NCBI RefSeq assembly: GCF_963678635.1
Contig: NC_087069.1
Span: forward strand, 50,850,938-50,914,937
DNA: 64,000 nt
Source of the DNA: Symsagittifera roscoffensis
Lineage: Eukaryota > Xenacoelomorpha > Acoela > Convolutidae
Reading direction: 5' to 3'
Part shown: positions 44,594 through 56,049 of the stretch, piece by piece
Position numbering within the stretch: the stretch's first letter is position 1
Layout: each line of letters starts with the position of its first letter
Position numbers and translations under genes: made by a program
The notes under the pieces: model-generated
Told to the model about the DNA's origin: nothing
The model's input: only the letters and a program-made list of their open reading frames with translations
Database searches by the model: none

Positions 44594-45388
44594 ATGACGA
44601 GTATTTCAATATCGATCTTCGAAATTTCACTGACCGGTTTTTTCTTAAATTTGGTTTGTTTTGTAGGTGCGACAGATGTTGTAATTGAGCCCAAGACAAC
44701 CTTTAACTGGACTTCACAATCATTTATTATACCTGTAAATTTTCCACGTTCCAATTTGCCTCAAATTTGGCACAACTGCTTGAAACATAGCCAGTTCTAT
44801 TGTTTGGACTCGTTTGAAGGTGAAGACGAGGGACATTTACACGCAATTGAATCAGCTACCGCCACTGGATTCTGGGCATCACTTAACAACTATGAGGCTT
44901 ACAACAAATTAGCCACCAATGCTGATACCAGCTGCAGAAAAGAGTTACGGTGGATTTATCGGAAACACAATCTCTATTCGGACTGGGAAGAATGTTGTCA
45001 TCGACAATGTGCAATGTACGAACTAATGGGTTTCAGATTAATGAACCTAACGCCAGTCGAGTATACAAGTAATTTACTAAATTATGACGACGATGATAAT
45101 AACAAGAAGTTGAACTTAATTTGGTCGTTTTTTCATCGGGAGTGCCAAGTGAATATCATCGCGAAGTTAGGATTCGGTCCTGGGCCCCTTAAGAGGTTTA
45201 TATACATGATGGGACCCTCCGCTCCTCGTCCCGGTTTTCCGTATCGGCTGAAAACTGGATCTGATGGCTGGACTCTGGATATTCCATATGAGAACCCTGA
45301 GGATTTCGTGACTTACGAGTGGTTTAAAATAAACGTTATCTGTAAAGATCAAATGTGGATATGTGAACAGAATTCAAAGCTTGAATAA
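44594..45388 (+). CDS. Secreted cysteine-rich protein, unknown family
   Basis: A single-exon frame of 264 residues. The first ATG is followed by a hydrophobic stretch (about residues 10-27, S-L-T-G-F-F-L-N-L-V-C-F-V-G-A), consistent with a cleaved signal peptide. The remainder has nine cysteines, several close together (E-C-C-H-R-Q-C around residue 135-142), potential N-glycosylation sites (N-W-T, N-L-T) and an acidic run D-D-D-D. No transmembrane segment follows. The composition is unlike the surrounding AT-rich frames, which supports coding. The stop TAA lies within an AATAAA at 45384-45389. I do not recognise the family; an extracellular, disulfide-bonded role is inferred only from the signal peptide and cysteines. 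Confidence 0.75.
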   Translation: MTSISISIFEISLTGFFLNLVCFVGATDVVIEPKTTFNWTSQSFIIPVNFPRSNLPQIWHNCLKHSQFYCLDSFEGEDEGHLHAIESATATGFWASLNNYEAYNKLATNADTSCRKELRWIYRKHNLYSDWEECCHRQCAMYELMGFRLMNLTPVEYTSNLLNYDDDDNNKKLNLIWSFFHRECQVNIIAKLGFGPGPLKRFIYMMGPSAPRPGFPYRLKTGSDGWTLDIPYENPEDFVTYEWFKINVICKDQMWICEQNSKLE

Positions 45389-45389
45389 A
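45384..45389 (+). promoter_or_regulatory. AATAAA overlapping the stop codon
   Basis: AATAAA contains the TAA stop of the secreted-protein gene, so the poly-A signal would give a transcript with a very short 3' UTR. Another AATAAA is at about 45505-45511, so the real one may be downstream. Confidence 0.4.
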
Positions 45390-45597
45390 AATATTTTCTG
45401 ACTTATTTAATTTTACAATGCTATTTTTGTAGCTTCAATCAGGCTACGATTGTAGAAAAACTCAATTTTTCTTATTTTTTCTTCTTTTCCACTTTGTTCC
45501 AAACAATAAAAACTGAGCGAAAGTTCTAGTTCAGCTTTCGAGGCTAAAATCTCAGAAGCTTGTACGTTCACAGATTGTAAAATGCTATTGAAGCAGA

Positions 45598-45705
45598 TTA
45601 AATAACATTTTGGCTCTTTTCCACTCCCCCGTTAGAATAGTTTTTTTTCTAAGATAAGGGCGTAGTCATTATGCAAATAAAAAATAATTAACATGGTCAG
45701 TCATC
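45598..45705. repeat. Dispersed ~105-base repeat also inside the right-arm MITE composite
   Basis: GGCTCTTTTCCACTCCCCCG, ATAAGGGCGTAGTCATTATG and ACATGGTCA occur in the same order and spacing at 37630-37722. It may be part of a longer TTACGAGG-family variant. No ends are defined here. Confidence 0.5.
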
Positions 45706-47058
45706 AGATAATATATATTCTTCTCAACAGTGTTCTCCACCTGTGTTCCTTGCTTCATAAGGGTAAAGATGCAGCAACTGTTTAATATGATGAACAAACG
45801 AAGAAAACATGATAAAAAAATTTGTGTATCTGTTCTCCGCTAGGTTCACACTCAGCTGAACTTGAGTCTGAACAGTTTTCTCGATTCTTAGACAAAGAAA
45901 TTTCTGAAAAAAATGGACTAGATATTGACAGCTCGGCAATAGCTCACTTCAACCCTACCCTACCCCAAAAAACATAAATTATATAGTTTTGTTTACAAAA
46001 ACCTACTACGTTTTATATCGAAGGCAGCGCAACAAAACATTTTTACTGGTAAAAAAACTTGCTGACTAAATGCTTTGATATTTTAAAAGAAACAAAAATT
46101 ATATTCGAGTTTGGCAACAGCGTGAAAGTAATGGAATATAAAATTAAATATGATCAACTCAACTTAAGCATTTTGATTTTTTTTAAATTTGCTGTTTAAG
46201 TTTGATCCAACTTAATTGGTACTCTCAGTTAACTTAACCCAATTCGACCAAATTTAAATGATACAACGGAAAGCAACTTTGTAGGATGAAAATTGCAATG
46301 AATAAATTGTATCTTTCTAAATTGACAGAAAATTTTTAAATAAAGCGTGGAGTCGCGCAGAAATCGTTCTATTATTTTTTCTACTTTACCTCAATGATAT
46401 TCTTGCTTTAAAGTTTTTTTTGCAGATAGTTGTATTAAATATGCGGAAGTTTCGAAAAAAAATGACCTGGATTTGAACAATAGAAGTTTCGATGACAGTG
46501 ACTAAACTAACGTATTCCGGACAAAAACAGCCCTATAGTTTTTAGCCTTAAAAGTTTAAAATTGCCTTTAATTCAGTCCAAAAGAGCTGCAAACGTAAAA
46601 TGACGTATTGATAGGCGTTCAAATTAACTGCAAATTGAGTTTGTTGAACATGTTAGAAACCTGAAAAAAATGATGGTAAAATTCTTCTCATGTCGTTGCC
46701 AAATCATGTCTGAGAACAAATCATAAATGTATATCAATTGGTATTCATAAAAATATATCAAGAGTATAAACAATTAAAAATGAAACTCTCAGCAAAAAAA
46801 ATTTTCACCAGCTGGCCTCAAAAACATTTGTAAATATACTGCAGAAAAATAGTTGTTATTGCAAATATTCACCACGAAAAGAAAGTTTGAGATAAAAGGA
46901 TTGACAAAACAAGCAATCAAAATCTATTCAGTTTACGATTACAAAAAACATGCATTGTTAAAAACACCAACACAAGTCACAGGAAAAGAACAAACGAGTA
47001 ATTGTTTACTTCGAAAGAAATAAACCATTTAATTGACACACGTAATCGAGCCTTACAA
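45706..47058. other. AT-rich stretch without recognised features
   Basis: Only short frames are present. No repeat shared with the rest of the window was noticed. Confidence 0.35.
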
Positions 47059-47558
47059 CCCGTACCGTGAAAATTCTTTGTATCTAATCTAATTCCTGGT
47101 CAGACATTCTTTTTGAAATGTTTAAATAAAGCATGGATTTTCTTTAAATACTTTATTTCTTATCCTAATTCTGATCAGAAATTAGCTAAATCTAGGCTAT
47201 TTCTAGCTAGAAAAAAGTCTCATGCTGGGGCTCGAACTCGTGTCCTTCTGATTGCTACACACTTGCTCTATCCATTTGGCTACATCCCCTGATAATGTTT
47301 AGAAGTTTTAGGAGAATAACAATGTTATGACAAGTGTAAGTATGCATTGTATTCGCTACTGCTATTGTGTATACTCGAAGCACGTTTATCTCGTTGCGGT
47401 TGAGCAGTTAACTGATTTCTGGTTATTTCTTTCCAGAAACTGTTTGTTTCTAAACTAGAAAAGAAATAGATCACTTCTGCACGGAAAATACGAGAAATTT
47501 AGGCTAGATAATCTACTTAGAATTTCTATCTAGAAAAACAGCTTCCGCTGGGTACGGG
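47059..47558. mobile_element. tRNA-derived SINE-like element within 8-bp inverted ends
   Basis: Shares almost its whole length with 59718-60207 (CTAGGCTATTTCTAGCTA, TTTCCAGAAACTGTTT, TTCTGCACGGAAAATA). Ends are CCCGTACC and GGTACGGG. A tRNA-like segment lies in the middle on the minus strand. The flanking halves carry many CTAGAAA/TTTCTAG pairs. Confidence 0.6.
47222..47290 (-). repeat. tRNA-like segment (not a working tRNA gene)
   Basis: On the minus strand an A-box-like TAGCCAAATGGATAGAGCA and a B-box GAGTTCGAGCC are spaced as in a tRNA. The acceptor and T stems do not pair, so it is a tRNA-derived repeat rather than a gene. Confidence 0.6.
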
Positions 47559-49060
47559 AAACAAGATGTGCAATAAGATAAATTAAACCCGGAAAACAAG
47601 TAGGCGAAATTCTAAATGGACTATAAAGTTTTTGGCAAAGACAATGCAATGTCCAGAAAAAAATTGATATAGTTTTGTACTTCAACTCGGACGCCTATAC
47701 TCGCACTAAAGTCCACTCTTCAAAAAAACTGGTTAAAATTTGATTGAAATTGCTTTTTTAAGTCAAGAAAATACATTTAAAAAAAAAAATCCATTGTCGG
47801 TCGTTTAGTAATTCGGTCTAGTGTAATGGTTATTTCAACTTCAACATAAAACGGCTTTCGTGAACTTCTAGGGTTCAATCGATTGAAGACAACTAAATAG
47901 ATTTTGCTCATCCAAAAACTTTCAATTGCTTATGGTGACCGTTCGAATCAGCGTTCAAAATTGTACATGTGCACTGTACAAAGTATACTGTTTTTATAGT
48001 TTATATAAAACTCGTTCAGTAATGTGCTCGATTCGTAAACGTGCTGATAACGACTTTTTTATCTCTGAGTTTTCTTATGAATTAATCTAAAATTGCGGGA
48101 AATTATTCGTTTTAAAATGAACATTGATACACTTCGGTACTCTTTGACAAATAACTCTTATCAAGAACAAATTTCTAAGCGTGGTGTCGGTTAGAAAATA
48201 TAATTTCACAAAAAAAGATCAATTTTGAATGTTATTTAAAAAATTTCATCCCTCCGAAAAAAAGGCCAATTTTGTCCGAAAAGTTGATTACTGTTCACAG
48301 CGACGCCAAAATTGGATGTTGTTGAGTAGTACAGTACTGAGCAGTTCTGTGGTAACAGAATCATTTATTTCCTATCTGAGAGCTCTTTCTAAACTTTTAA
48401 CCACTTCTGTTTCAAACATCCAATTCGGGAGGCAATTTTAGTTTCAGTTCAAGTTTGTTTGTTAAAACAATGGAAAAAATAAACACGTATATCGAATCTG
48501 GAAGCTCCAAGCTATTCCGTTTTGAACCTATTGTCTTTATAATTACAACATACTCTCAGGTCAAAATTCATTAGTTTAAAACTGTACAACTTTATGTCGG
48601 AATTCACTCTATCAAGCCTTTTATTACGAAGAAAGTGCGTTTCATAAACTTTTAATGATAGCCTTAACCAGACTGTTGTCTGCCAATTTCCGATGTTTTA
48701 GATGGTCCGAACGCCAAAACACGAAAAAATCTACATTAGTTAGTGTTCTTCAAAGTGCACTCCTGCTACGTATTTGTAAATAAAAAGATTCATTTCAAAA
48801 CTTTTTTTGTTAATTTTAAGCGGCAGCCGCCAAAGATGAATGTTGTAGAGTTTTACCAAGTATTTTTGGGGTGCAAATAAAGAAATTCATGCCCATTCTA
48901 GCACTCTTTCTCCGAAATCTTAAATTATTTCTGGATCATTTTCTCAACTGATTGGGCAATATCTTTTGGTCGCAGTTTTATACATTTGTTCTTGTAAATT
49001 GTTAAGTACAAAAACTATGAGGAAAACATGGGTTAATTACAAGTAACATGTTTCCTTGTA
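47559..49060. other. Stretch without recognised genes
   Basis: A 70-codon frame at 48229-48441 is unidentified. No transposon ends or repeats shared with other parts of the window were seen. Confidence 0.35.
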
Positions 49061-49389
49061 ACATGTTTTTTCTAACTATAAAAATCTAAGTTTTTCATCA
49101 ATTGATTACGTCGTTTGGTTGTTTTCCTTATTTATTTTTTATTCTTTCCAGACTTTTACTTTCCATCGTTATCAAAAATTGTAGCAAAAAACTCCTTTTT
49201 TATCGTTGAGTTAACTTTAAGAAAAACATATCAGACAAAAAAGTGTTGCATAGTTTGACGATAGTCTTTTAAAGTCATATTGAGTTTTGAGTCATTTGAT
49301 AAAGAATAGAATTTGCTTGTCTCAAAAAAAAACGATAAAGGATACAGCATTTGATAAAGGATAGGAACTGCTGTTCTCAAAAACTAATA

Positions 49390-49575
49390 TTACGAGGCTA
49401 AACTGTGTACTGCATAAGCGCACAATTTGGGATCTGTAGGTCTCTGGAATCCAAAGACAAGTCTTTAAAAAAAATAAAATTTTGTTGGAAAAGATAACGA
49501 AAGAACAAGGAAAACAAAGAGAGCGTCCTTGATGCGAATCCGATTGCAATTCACAAAATACACTTGGCCTCGTAA
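49390..49575. mobile_element. Complete TTACGAGG-ended MITE with TA target duplication
   Basis: The left end TTACGAGGCTAAACTGTGTA and right end TACACTTGGCCTCGTAA are inverted, and TA flanks both sides (49388-49389, 49576-49577). At 186 bp it is the cleanest copy in the window and defines the family ends. TA duplication suggests a Tc1/mariner-type source transposase. The internal family phrases TCTGGAATCCAAAGACAAG and GAGCGTCCTTG are present. Confidence 0.8.
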
Positions 49576-50127
49576 TACAAGTTCAGCTTCATATCGTGAA
49601 AAAGATACAACAGACTTTTTTAAACTCGAGTATCGATTTCGAGTATCGGACTTTTGCTCATGAAAATTTTGTTTGGAAAATTTGTTTATATCAACTTTAT
49701 TTTTTCCTCAACTCATAATGCGAGAACAGTTTTCGTTTGATGAGTTTAACATAAATAAATGCCAGCTGAGTAGTTCGGACGCCTAGCAAGTAGTACGAAA
49801 CATCTGGGCCTTATCTGGGTCTGTTTTGAGGTTTCTTTTATTTTTGACAGGAATAAAACACATCCCACGACAGAATATATCTTCAATAAAAATTGTTTTG
49901 TAATCAGTTTATCATAACGCATACATTTTCGTATCTAAATTTCGCTAAAAAGTTGCTTCTTTCTAATCGAATTTTTCGGCTGAGTGACTTGTTGTGCTCG
50001 TAAACGTTGATTGTTTTCTGAGAGTTTACAGATTCAAATTTGTTTCCAAAATGAGTTTAAAAATGTTAAAAATTTCAATCTATTATCTAAAGATAACAAG
50101 TTTGTTTATTTTGAGTTATCCCTTTAG

Positions 50128-50345
50128 ACCTCCCAACACTTTACATATTTGCTCCAATTCCATGGAATTAAGCAACCAACAAGCTATGGAATACAAAACC
50201 TCTCAGCGCTGTACACAGTGGGAGGAAAATTCAAACTTTCATATTTGGTCATTTCTACACCCATAAGTCAGGAGGTTTCAGGGTCACTGGCGATGCAGAA
50301 ACAGAAGCATACACTTTTCTGGGCAAAACAAAAATTGTCCAATTT
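50128..50345 (+). pseudogene. C-terminal exon of alpha-1,4-glycosyltransferase-like gene (diverged copy)
   Basis: The acceptor CCCTTTAG precedes L-P-T-L-Y-I-F-A-P-I-P-W-N, then a stop (TAA) where the other copies have H-E-A. Further on the frame is shifted by a short insertion at 'gctgtacacag', and G-D-A-E-T-E-A-Y-T-F-L-G follows. The tail T-E-A-Y-x-F-L-G is closer to the family consensus than the other copies. It is clearly an older, independent pseudogene. Confidence 0.55.
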
Positions 50346-50949
50346 CACTTGAAAAGACTCACAAATTTTGATAATTGTTAATGTTCTAGTCTTCAAAAAG
50401 TAATGGAAACTTTGTGCTAGCGATGAATTTTAGCTCAGCAGTTACAATGGAACAAATTATTTCAGCCAATGAGAAACGAAAACTTTCTTCAACACGAATT
50501 GCTTAACTTCTCTAAAAACATACAATTTTTTCATTTAACCTAAACTTTTTAACCGATAATGTGTGACGTCTACAGTTTGGACATATGTACCCTTCAAGTA
50601 GTTGCGATTGCAATAGTGGCGTGACTTAGCACTGCCCATAAAACTAGAATTAACAATCGAATCTTGAAAAGACCATCAAAACTACAAATACGATATCATC
50701 TAGCCCAAAAGTGAAAATCAATGGGCTGTATTGGGATCGCTCAAAAACTCAAAAATTAAAGTGGTTTTCTGACTTATTTTGATTGTCTGATTAATTTTTC
50801 TTTATTTTAAAGCTATGGAAACTTAAATATTATCATTGTCTTGTTGTTTACAAGATTCAATTCTCAACACTCTAAGATTTCATCACAAAATTGATTCTGC
50901 TATTTCCTCTTTTTCCAAAGTGCATTGAGTTTTTTGCTTATTTTTATTT

Positions 50950-51035
50950 CTACTTTCTTTAGGAAAAGTTGGAAAAATTCGGTGTCAACAAGGGCCACCG
51001 AAAACCAATTCTAGCAGCAAGGATTTTTGTATCTG
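50950..51035 (+). pseudogene. Possible exon, diverged copy
   Basis: The acceptor CTTTCTTTAG precedes K-L-E-K-F-G-V-N-K-G-H-R-K-P-I-L-A-A-R-I-F. The motif is better kept than the rest of the region and recurs near 54860-54945. It may derive from the N-G-P-x-L-x-x-R part of the glycosyltransferase, but here it lies downstream of the C-terminal exon, which argues against a single gene. Confidence 0.25.
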
Positions 51036-52188
51036 GCAATTCCCGTAAAAATCAAAAATTCAAAAAGACTACTAAACTCCCAGGCAACGAATGAGGCAAA
51101 GATAACCTCCGAAAACAAAATTTCGCCTGGACTCTAACGCTATGAAAGGGTGAATTAAGGACATGGCAACACAAAAAATAGAGATACGGTTCCGGCTGAT
51201 TGTTTCAACGAAGTATGTATTGAAATTTTGATGGTGTAAGATATCATCCTATTGAATTAGAAAATTTTACTCGGAAATTGTTCAATCAAGAAAATTTATC
51301 ATAGATAAACCATTAATTTTCATGACGTAAACTCTCTGATGCACATCGATAAATAATTTTGAACAAATCAATGAGATGTATCAATCAGATGAAAAAAAAA
51401 TCTATATATTTTCAGTCTTAGCTACCAAGAAAGAAAAAGTCAATAATTACTGGGTCTGTTTTTCTTTTCTGTTTAAGCCAAAACGGCGTGCGAAATAATG
51501 TTTCTCAACGATATTTTTTGTAATATCAAATACGTTATGCCTGCAAACAAACGTGAAAAAAAAGTTACCGGAAAACCATTTCAAAAAAATCTGATTATCC
51601 AATAATTGACCTTTAGGGCAAAGTTGTGGGCCAATTTATGCAGGTTGCGAAAACTTTATTTGATGCTGACAACTTAACGCAAAATTTTCATGCGTGATGC
51701 ATTATAGCGTGTTGAATTGGTTTCAAACTTTTGATGCGATAATAAATTTGACCGTTTTCTATTTTTTCGTTGTTGCTGGTGGTTGAAAAAACAACACAGC
51801 TGATCTTTCAATGCTTATTGCGTTAGATTTTTGCAGAAAGTCTTGCAAAACGTTTATTTTATTCTTGAAACTTTTAATTATAAATTGTTCCAAAATTTTT
51901 TGTATAGCCTAGCAGAAACTTGAAACTAGCGGCAAAATTAACAAAAACAGTAAAATCTTTGAAGAAAAATTCTGAGGAAATCAAAAGTTTTGCTCATTTC
52001 TTGCGAACTGTTGTGCAGTCACGTAGCAACATTCATGCACAATCCCTTCCGATGCTTGCTTTCTGCGAAAAAAATACTAAGCTCAAAGGAATACTTAAAA
52101 AAACTGAAACTGAGGATTGTTAAAAACTATATTCGCAATAGTAAAAGCTAAATACTAATATTTAGATCTGTCAAATCAAAGATTTACT

Positions 52189-53224
52189 CTAACCATATAC
52201 TAACAGAATTCTCAACGAAAAATAGCTCGAAATAACAACAATGAAAAAGCTACTTATTGATAAAAGACCCTTTAAAATCCCATAAAATGTGTCGATACAT
52301 TTTATAGGAAGAGGAGTTTCTGTCTGATCATAATATTTACTCGTTGCGTTAGTATCATGGTCGTAAAAGGTTTGACTATTATCTTTGGTTGTGTTCAAAA
52401 TTTCGTCTCTAGGTTCTTCCAAAATCCTTGATGAATCGCTGTTATTGATGCTGTCATTCTCGATGTAATCATCTGGAGATTTTGAACATTTTTTGTTTTA
52501 GTACAAAATAGAGTAATATATCACAGGGCACGGCAATCGTTTCTTCATTATTCTGGCTGTTTTTTGAGCCTTTAATTTCTGTTTCATCGAATCCTTCATT
52601 AATGCAGCATTAATTCACTAATCCAGCATTAATTGAAGCTGGTTGCAAACGGCTTTTGTCAATGTTGGGATGTGTAGCAGTAAAGTTGTTAAGCCATCGC
52701 AGCATTGCTTGTTGGATTTGTTCAGCTATTTTTAAAGGGGCAGGCAGTTATATTCTGGTCTCATTTCGATTTGGGTTAATCTCATTTTGCTCAGCAGAAA
52801 TTGATGAGTTTTGAAATTCTAGAAGTCTCTCCTCTGTACTTTCAAAGTCAATTTTATTTTCAAGAAAACGCCTGAGGTTAATAGCTAGACTTCGAGCATC
52901 TTGGTTTGAATCATTCGTTAACGTCAAGAGCGTTTCGGATTTAGTGGTTCTCGATGGATCAGAAGCAACAAAATCCACTTATTTTGACAAGTTTTGAACA
53001 ATCTCATCGGATTGTAGCAAATCTGGAGCTGAAGATGACTGCTGTCTAGACAGAACAAAGTTGTCTCGCATTTATTGCACATTTGTCTCGCTCATATGAG
53101 TTGACTCACCACTCATTACGCTATTATCAGCGTTTGGATGCGACGAAACATCGCCTGACCCGACACCGCTTGAACTCCCACCAGAATTCTCAATTAATTC
53201 TATTGAGATTTCCGAAAAAATCAT
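52189..53224 (-). pseudogene. Pseudogene copy of the 458-residue membrane protein
   Basis: Reads on the minus strand from an ATG at 53224 and aligns along its length with the intact gene at 56050-57426. Defects: a CAA to TAA stop at about 52980, just before V-D-F-V-A-S-D-P-S; further frame shifts; and an internal deletion of about 350 bases (around 52535) that removes the region between the E-E-T segment and the middle of the first membrane span. The 77-codon C-terminal part, with the second span, is still open (52189-52422). The TATA-like box of the intact copy is changed here. Confidence 0.85.
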
Positions 53225-53360
53225 TTTCCAAAGATCCGACTAATTTTGGGTAATTATGTTTTTGATCAATAACATGGCTTTGCTACCTTTGCAAGTAGCC
53301 AAACGTAGTTCTCAGACAACTGAATTCTTCCTTTCGGTAATCTAATTTCGATGTTAATCC

Positions 53361-53580
53361 TTACGAGGCCAAACTGTGCGCAAACTGAATATGTGCACAA
53401 TTTTATGTCTGTATACTCCTGGATTACAAAAACAAATCTTTAAATATGTTCCAAAATGCAAGTGTAAGCAGCTGTAATTGGAATCCGCAAAATGTGAATG
53501 GAATCTGGAAATAAATGTAGCATCCACAAAATTTGGGAATCCGCAAATGTAAGCTGATTTTGCAAAATGTAAGTAGATCC
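53361..53580. mobile_element. TTACGAGG-family element, left part only
   Basis: The left end TTACGAGGCCAAACTGTGCG is followed by the family phrase TCCTGGATTACAAAAACAAA and three GGAATCCGCAAA-type motifs, then breaks off at a 16-C run. The same family lies at the equivalent position of the other duplication copy (57563), so it predates the duplication. Confidence 0.65.
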
Positions 53581-53594
53581 CCCCCCCCCCCCCC
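53579..53594 (+). repeat. Poly-C run
   Basis: Sixteen consecutive C in otherwise AT-rich sequence at the broken right side of a MITE. The length is probably unreliable. Confidence 0.9.
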
Positions 53595-56049
53595 ACTTCA
53601 ACTCCCACGCCTGCCTCAAACTGAATTTCCGCACTCATGTCATGCCGCAAAAGAAAAACACCGTTATTTAAAGTTTTATTTTAATTAGTACTAAAAGATT
53701 AAATTGCATGTGCTGTGTTTGAATACTGGGTAAGCTGAACAATAAAATGAGCTGTAGATTTTAATATGGACCATGGAAGACAATTATTTCTAAATCCAAA
53801 ACCCCTTTCCACTATAAATGTTTCCACTTTTTGAAAAGTTGGTTTGCTCAACCGGTTCGTGCCCGAACAACTCACAAAACTTGCATTCTCGTAAAAGTTT
53901 ATTTAAGATCTGCTCTGTATGTGCTGCAACAAAATAATTCGATAAAATTGATAAACAGGGTGAATATTAAGAATATTACCAATACCCAACAATTAATTGT
54001 ACATTTTTTTGTCAATTTTTCAGATCCTCTCCACTCTGAGTGATGTCTACAGTTTCTTTAACTCTACCCTTCAGGTAGTTGCGATTGTAAGATTGGCGTG
54101 ACTTATCGCTGCCCATATGTTTAGGGTGAGCATTCGAAACGTGGAACGATAATCAAAACTACAAATACGATATCACTTAATCCCAAAAGCGAAAATCATT
54201 AAGTTGTATTGGAATCGCTCTCAAAGTCAAAAATTGAAATGATTTTCTGACTTATTTTGGGTGTCTGTATATATTTTACTGATTTTAAAGATATATAAAT
54301 TTAAAGATCATCATTGTCCTGTTGGGTAACTTCCCAAAAAGCATAATTCCCAAATGGCATACAATTCAAGTTTTCATTGTAATTCAAACGTTTTCTATCA
54401 ATTTCTAATTCTAACATTTAGTCAGGAACGAAAAAATGTGAACAAGATTTGGAATTAATTGCTTTCAAATAATTGTTAAGTAACAAATTTGTCGGAAAAA
54501 TTGACCACATGAAGCTTATCAATAACCGCAATTATTTTTGATTTTTGCTTCTGATTTTTTTTACAATTTTAAGATGAAATGTCAATTAACATTTGAATTG
54601 ACAACTTGACTAATTTTCTCACATTATTGTTCACGAAAAAACTGTTCTCGATAATCTAATGCACCAGTTGCATCAAACTTATGCCAATTGGGAATTTTTT
54701 ATGCCATTTGGTTACAAGATTTGGCAACAATCTCCTGTTGGTTATAAGATTCAATAATCAGCACTCCAAGATTTCATCACAAAGTTGATTCTGCTCTTTC
54801 CTCTTTTTCCAAATTTCATTGTTTCTTTTTGCATATTTTTTTTACTTTCTTTGGGATAAGTTAGAAATATTTTGTGTTTGTGTCAACAAGGGCCACCGAA
54901 AACCAATTCTAGCAGCAAGGATTTTGTATCTGGCAATTCTCGTAAATATCAAAACTTCAAAAAGAACTGAAAGTTACAAAACTCCCAGTCAACAAATGAG
55001 ACAATAAATAGCCTCCGAAAACAAAAATGAGCGTTGACCCTAATGCAATGAAAGGTTGAGATATGTTTCCAGTTGTTTCATAGAAATATGTATGGAAAAT
55101 TGGATGACTTAAGATATCATCTTATTGAAATAGAAAAATTTACTCGGAAAGTGTTCAATCATTAATAATTTAATGTAAAGTTATCATTAATTTCCATGAC
55201 GTAAAATCTCTGATTCGCATCGATTATCAATTTCGCACAAAAGCGGCTGGCAACAATCAGGTGAAAAAAAAGGTTTCCTAATCGAAGTTACCCAGAAAGT
55301 AAAAGTCATATATTTTTTGGTTTTTTCCTCTGTTTAGGCAAAAATTGAAGTCCGGAAAAATATTTTTCAAGGAAAACTTTTATAATATCGAGAAAGTTAT
55401 CCCTGCAATCAAATGTGAAAAAAATTTACCTGAAATTCAGTTTAAAAAACTATGGTTGTCCAATAATTGCCATTTAGAGTAATGTTGCGGGCTAATTTAT
55501 GCAAGTTTCGAAAGCTCTAATTAATGCTGACATCTTGAAGAAAAATTTTCATGCGTAGTGTATTATAGCGTGGTGAACTAGTTTTAAACTTTTAATACTA
55601 TCATACTTTACACCGTGGTTTTCTATTTTGTGTTTGTTGCTGGTGGTTGAAAAAAACAACACATCTGATCTTTAAATGCTAATTGCGTTAGATTTTTTGC
55701 AGAAAGTCGCAGAAAAATTCTCCTACTATTGATCTTTTGAGCTATAAGTTATTGCTTAATATTTTCTAGAGCCCAGCAGAAAGTGGAAAGTAGCCGTGAA
55801 ACTATCAAAAACAGCAAAATCTTTGAGAAAAAAAATACTGAGGAAAGCAATGTTTTGCTTATTTCTTGCGAACTGTTGTGCAGTCACCTTACAACAGTCT
55901 TGCCTAATCCCTTCTTACATTCACCGAAAAAAATACTAAGCTCCAGGGATTACTTAACAAAAACGTAAAATTGAGGGTTGTTAAAAACTATATTCGCAAT
56001 AGTAAGAGCTAAATACTAATATTTACATCTGTCAAATCAAAGATTCACT

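Larger units (their letters stand above)
49060..50560 (+). repeat. Diverged paralogue of the inverted-repeat unit
   Basis: Aligns in the right-arm orientation with 32030-32800 and 33340-33890. Shared landmarks are ATTACGTC, TGTTGCATAGTTTG, AAACATCTG, AAAACACATCCCA, CATAAC-CATAC, the glycosyltransferase C-terminal exon and CAGCCA-TGAGAAAC. It lacks the hairpin element of insertion 2, giving a pre-insertion form of that locus. It carries its own MITE at 49390-49575. Confidence 0.7.
50565..53640. repeat. Segmental duplication 2, copy with membrane-protein pseudogene
   Basis: Aligns with 54030-57890 over GTAGTTGCGATTG, GGGCCACCGAAAACCAATTC, TTCTTGCGAACTGTTGTGCAG and the whole membrane-protein locus, with divergence of perhaps 10% and several large indels. 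The first 500 bases also resemble 36450-38310 of the inverted repeat, linking both duplication systems. Confidence 0.85.

Noticed and set aside
47222-47290. tRNA gene on the minus strand
   Set aside because: A- and B-box-like sequences are present, but stems do not pair and the same sequence is part of a dispersed ~500-bp element.
51920-52123. 67-codon frame, possible exon (L-A-A-K-L-T-K-T-V-K...)
   Set aside because: There is an acceptor-like site before it and a counterpart at 55783, but the counterpart is shifted and stopped and the frame lies at the 3' side of the opposite-strand gene copies; nothing identifies it.
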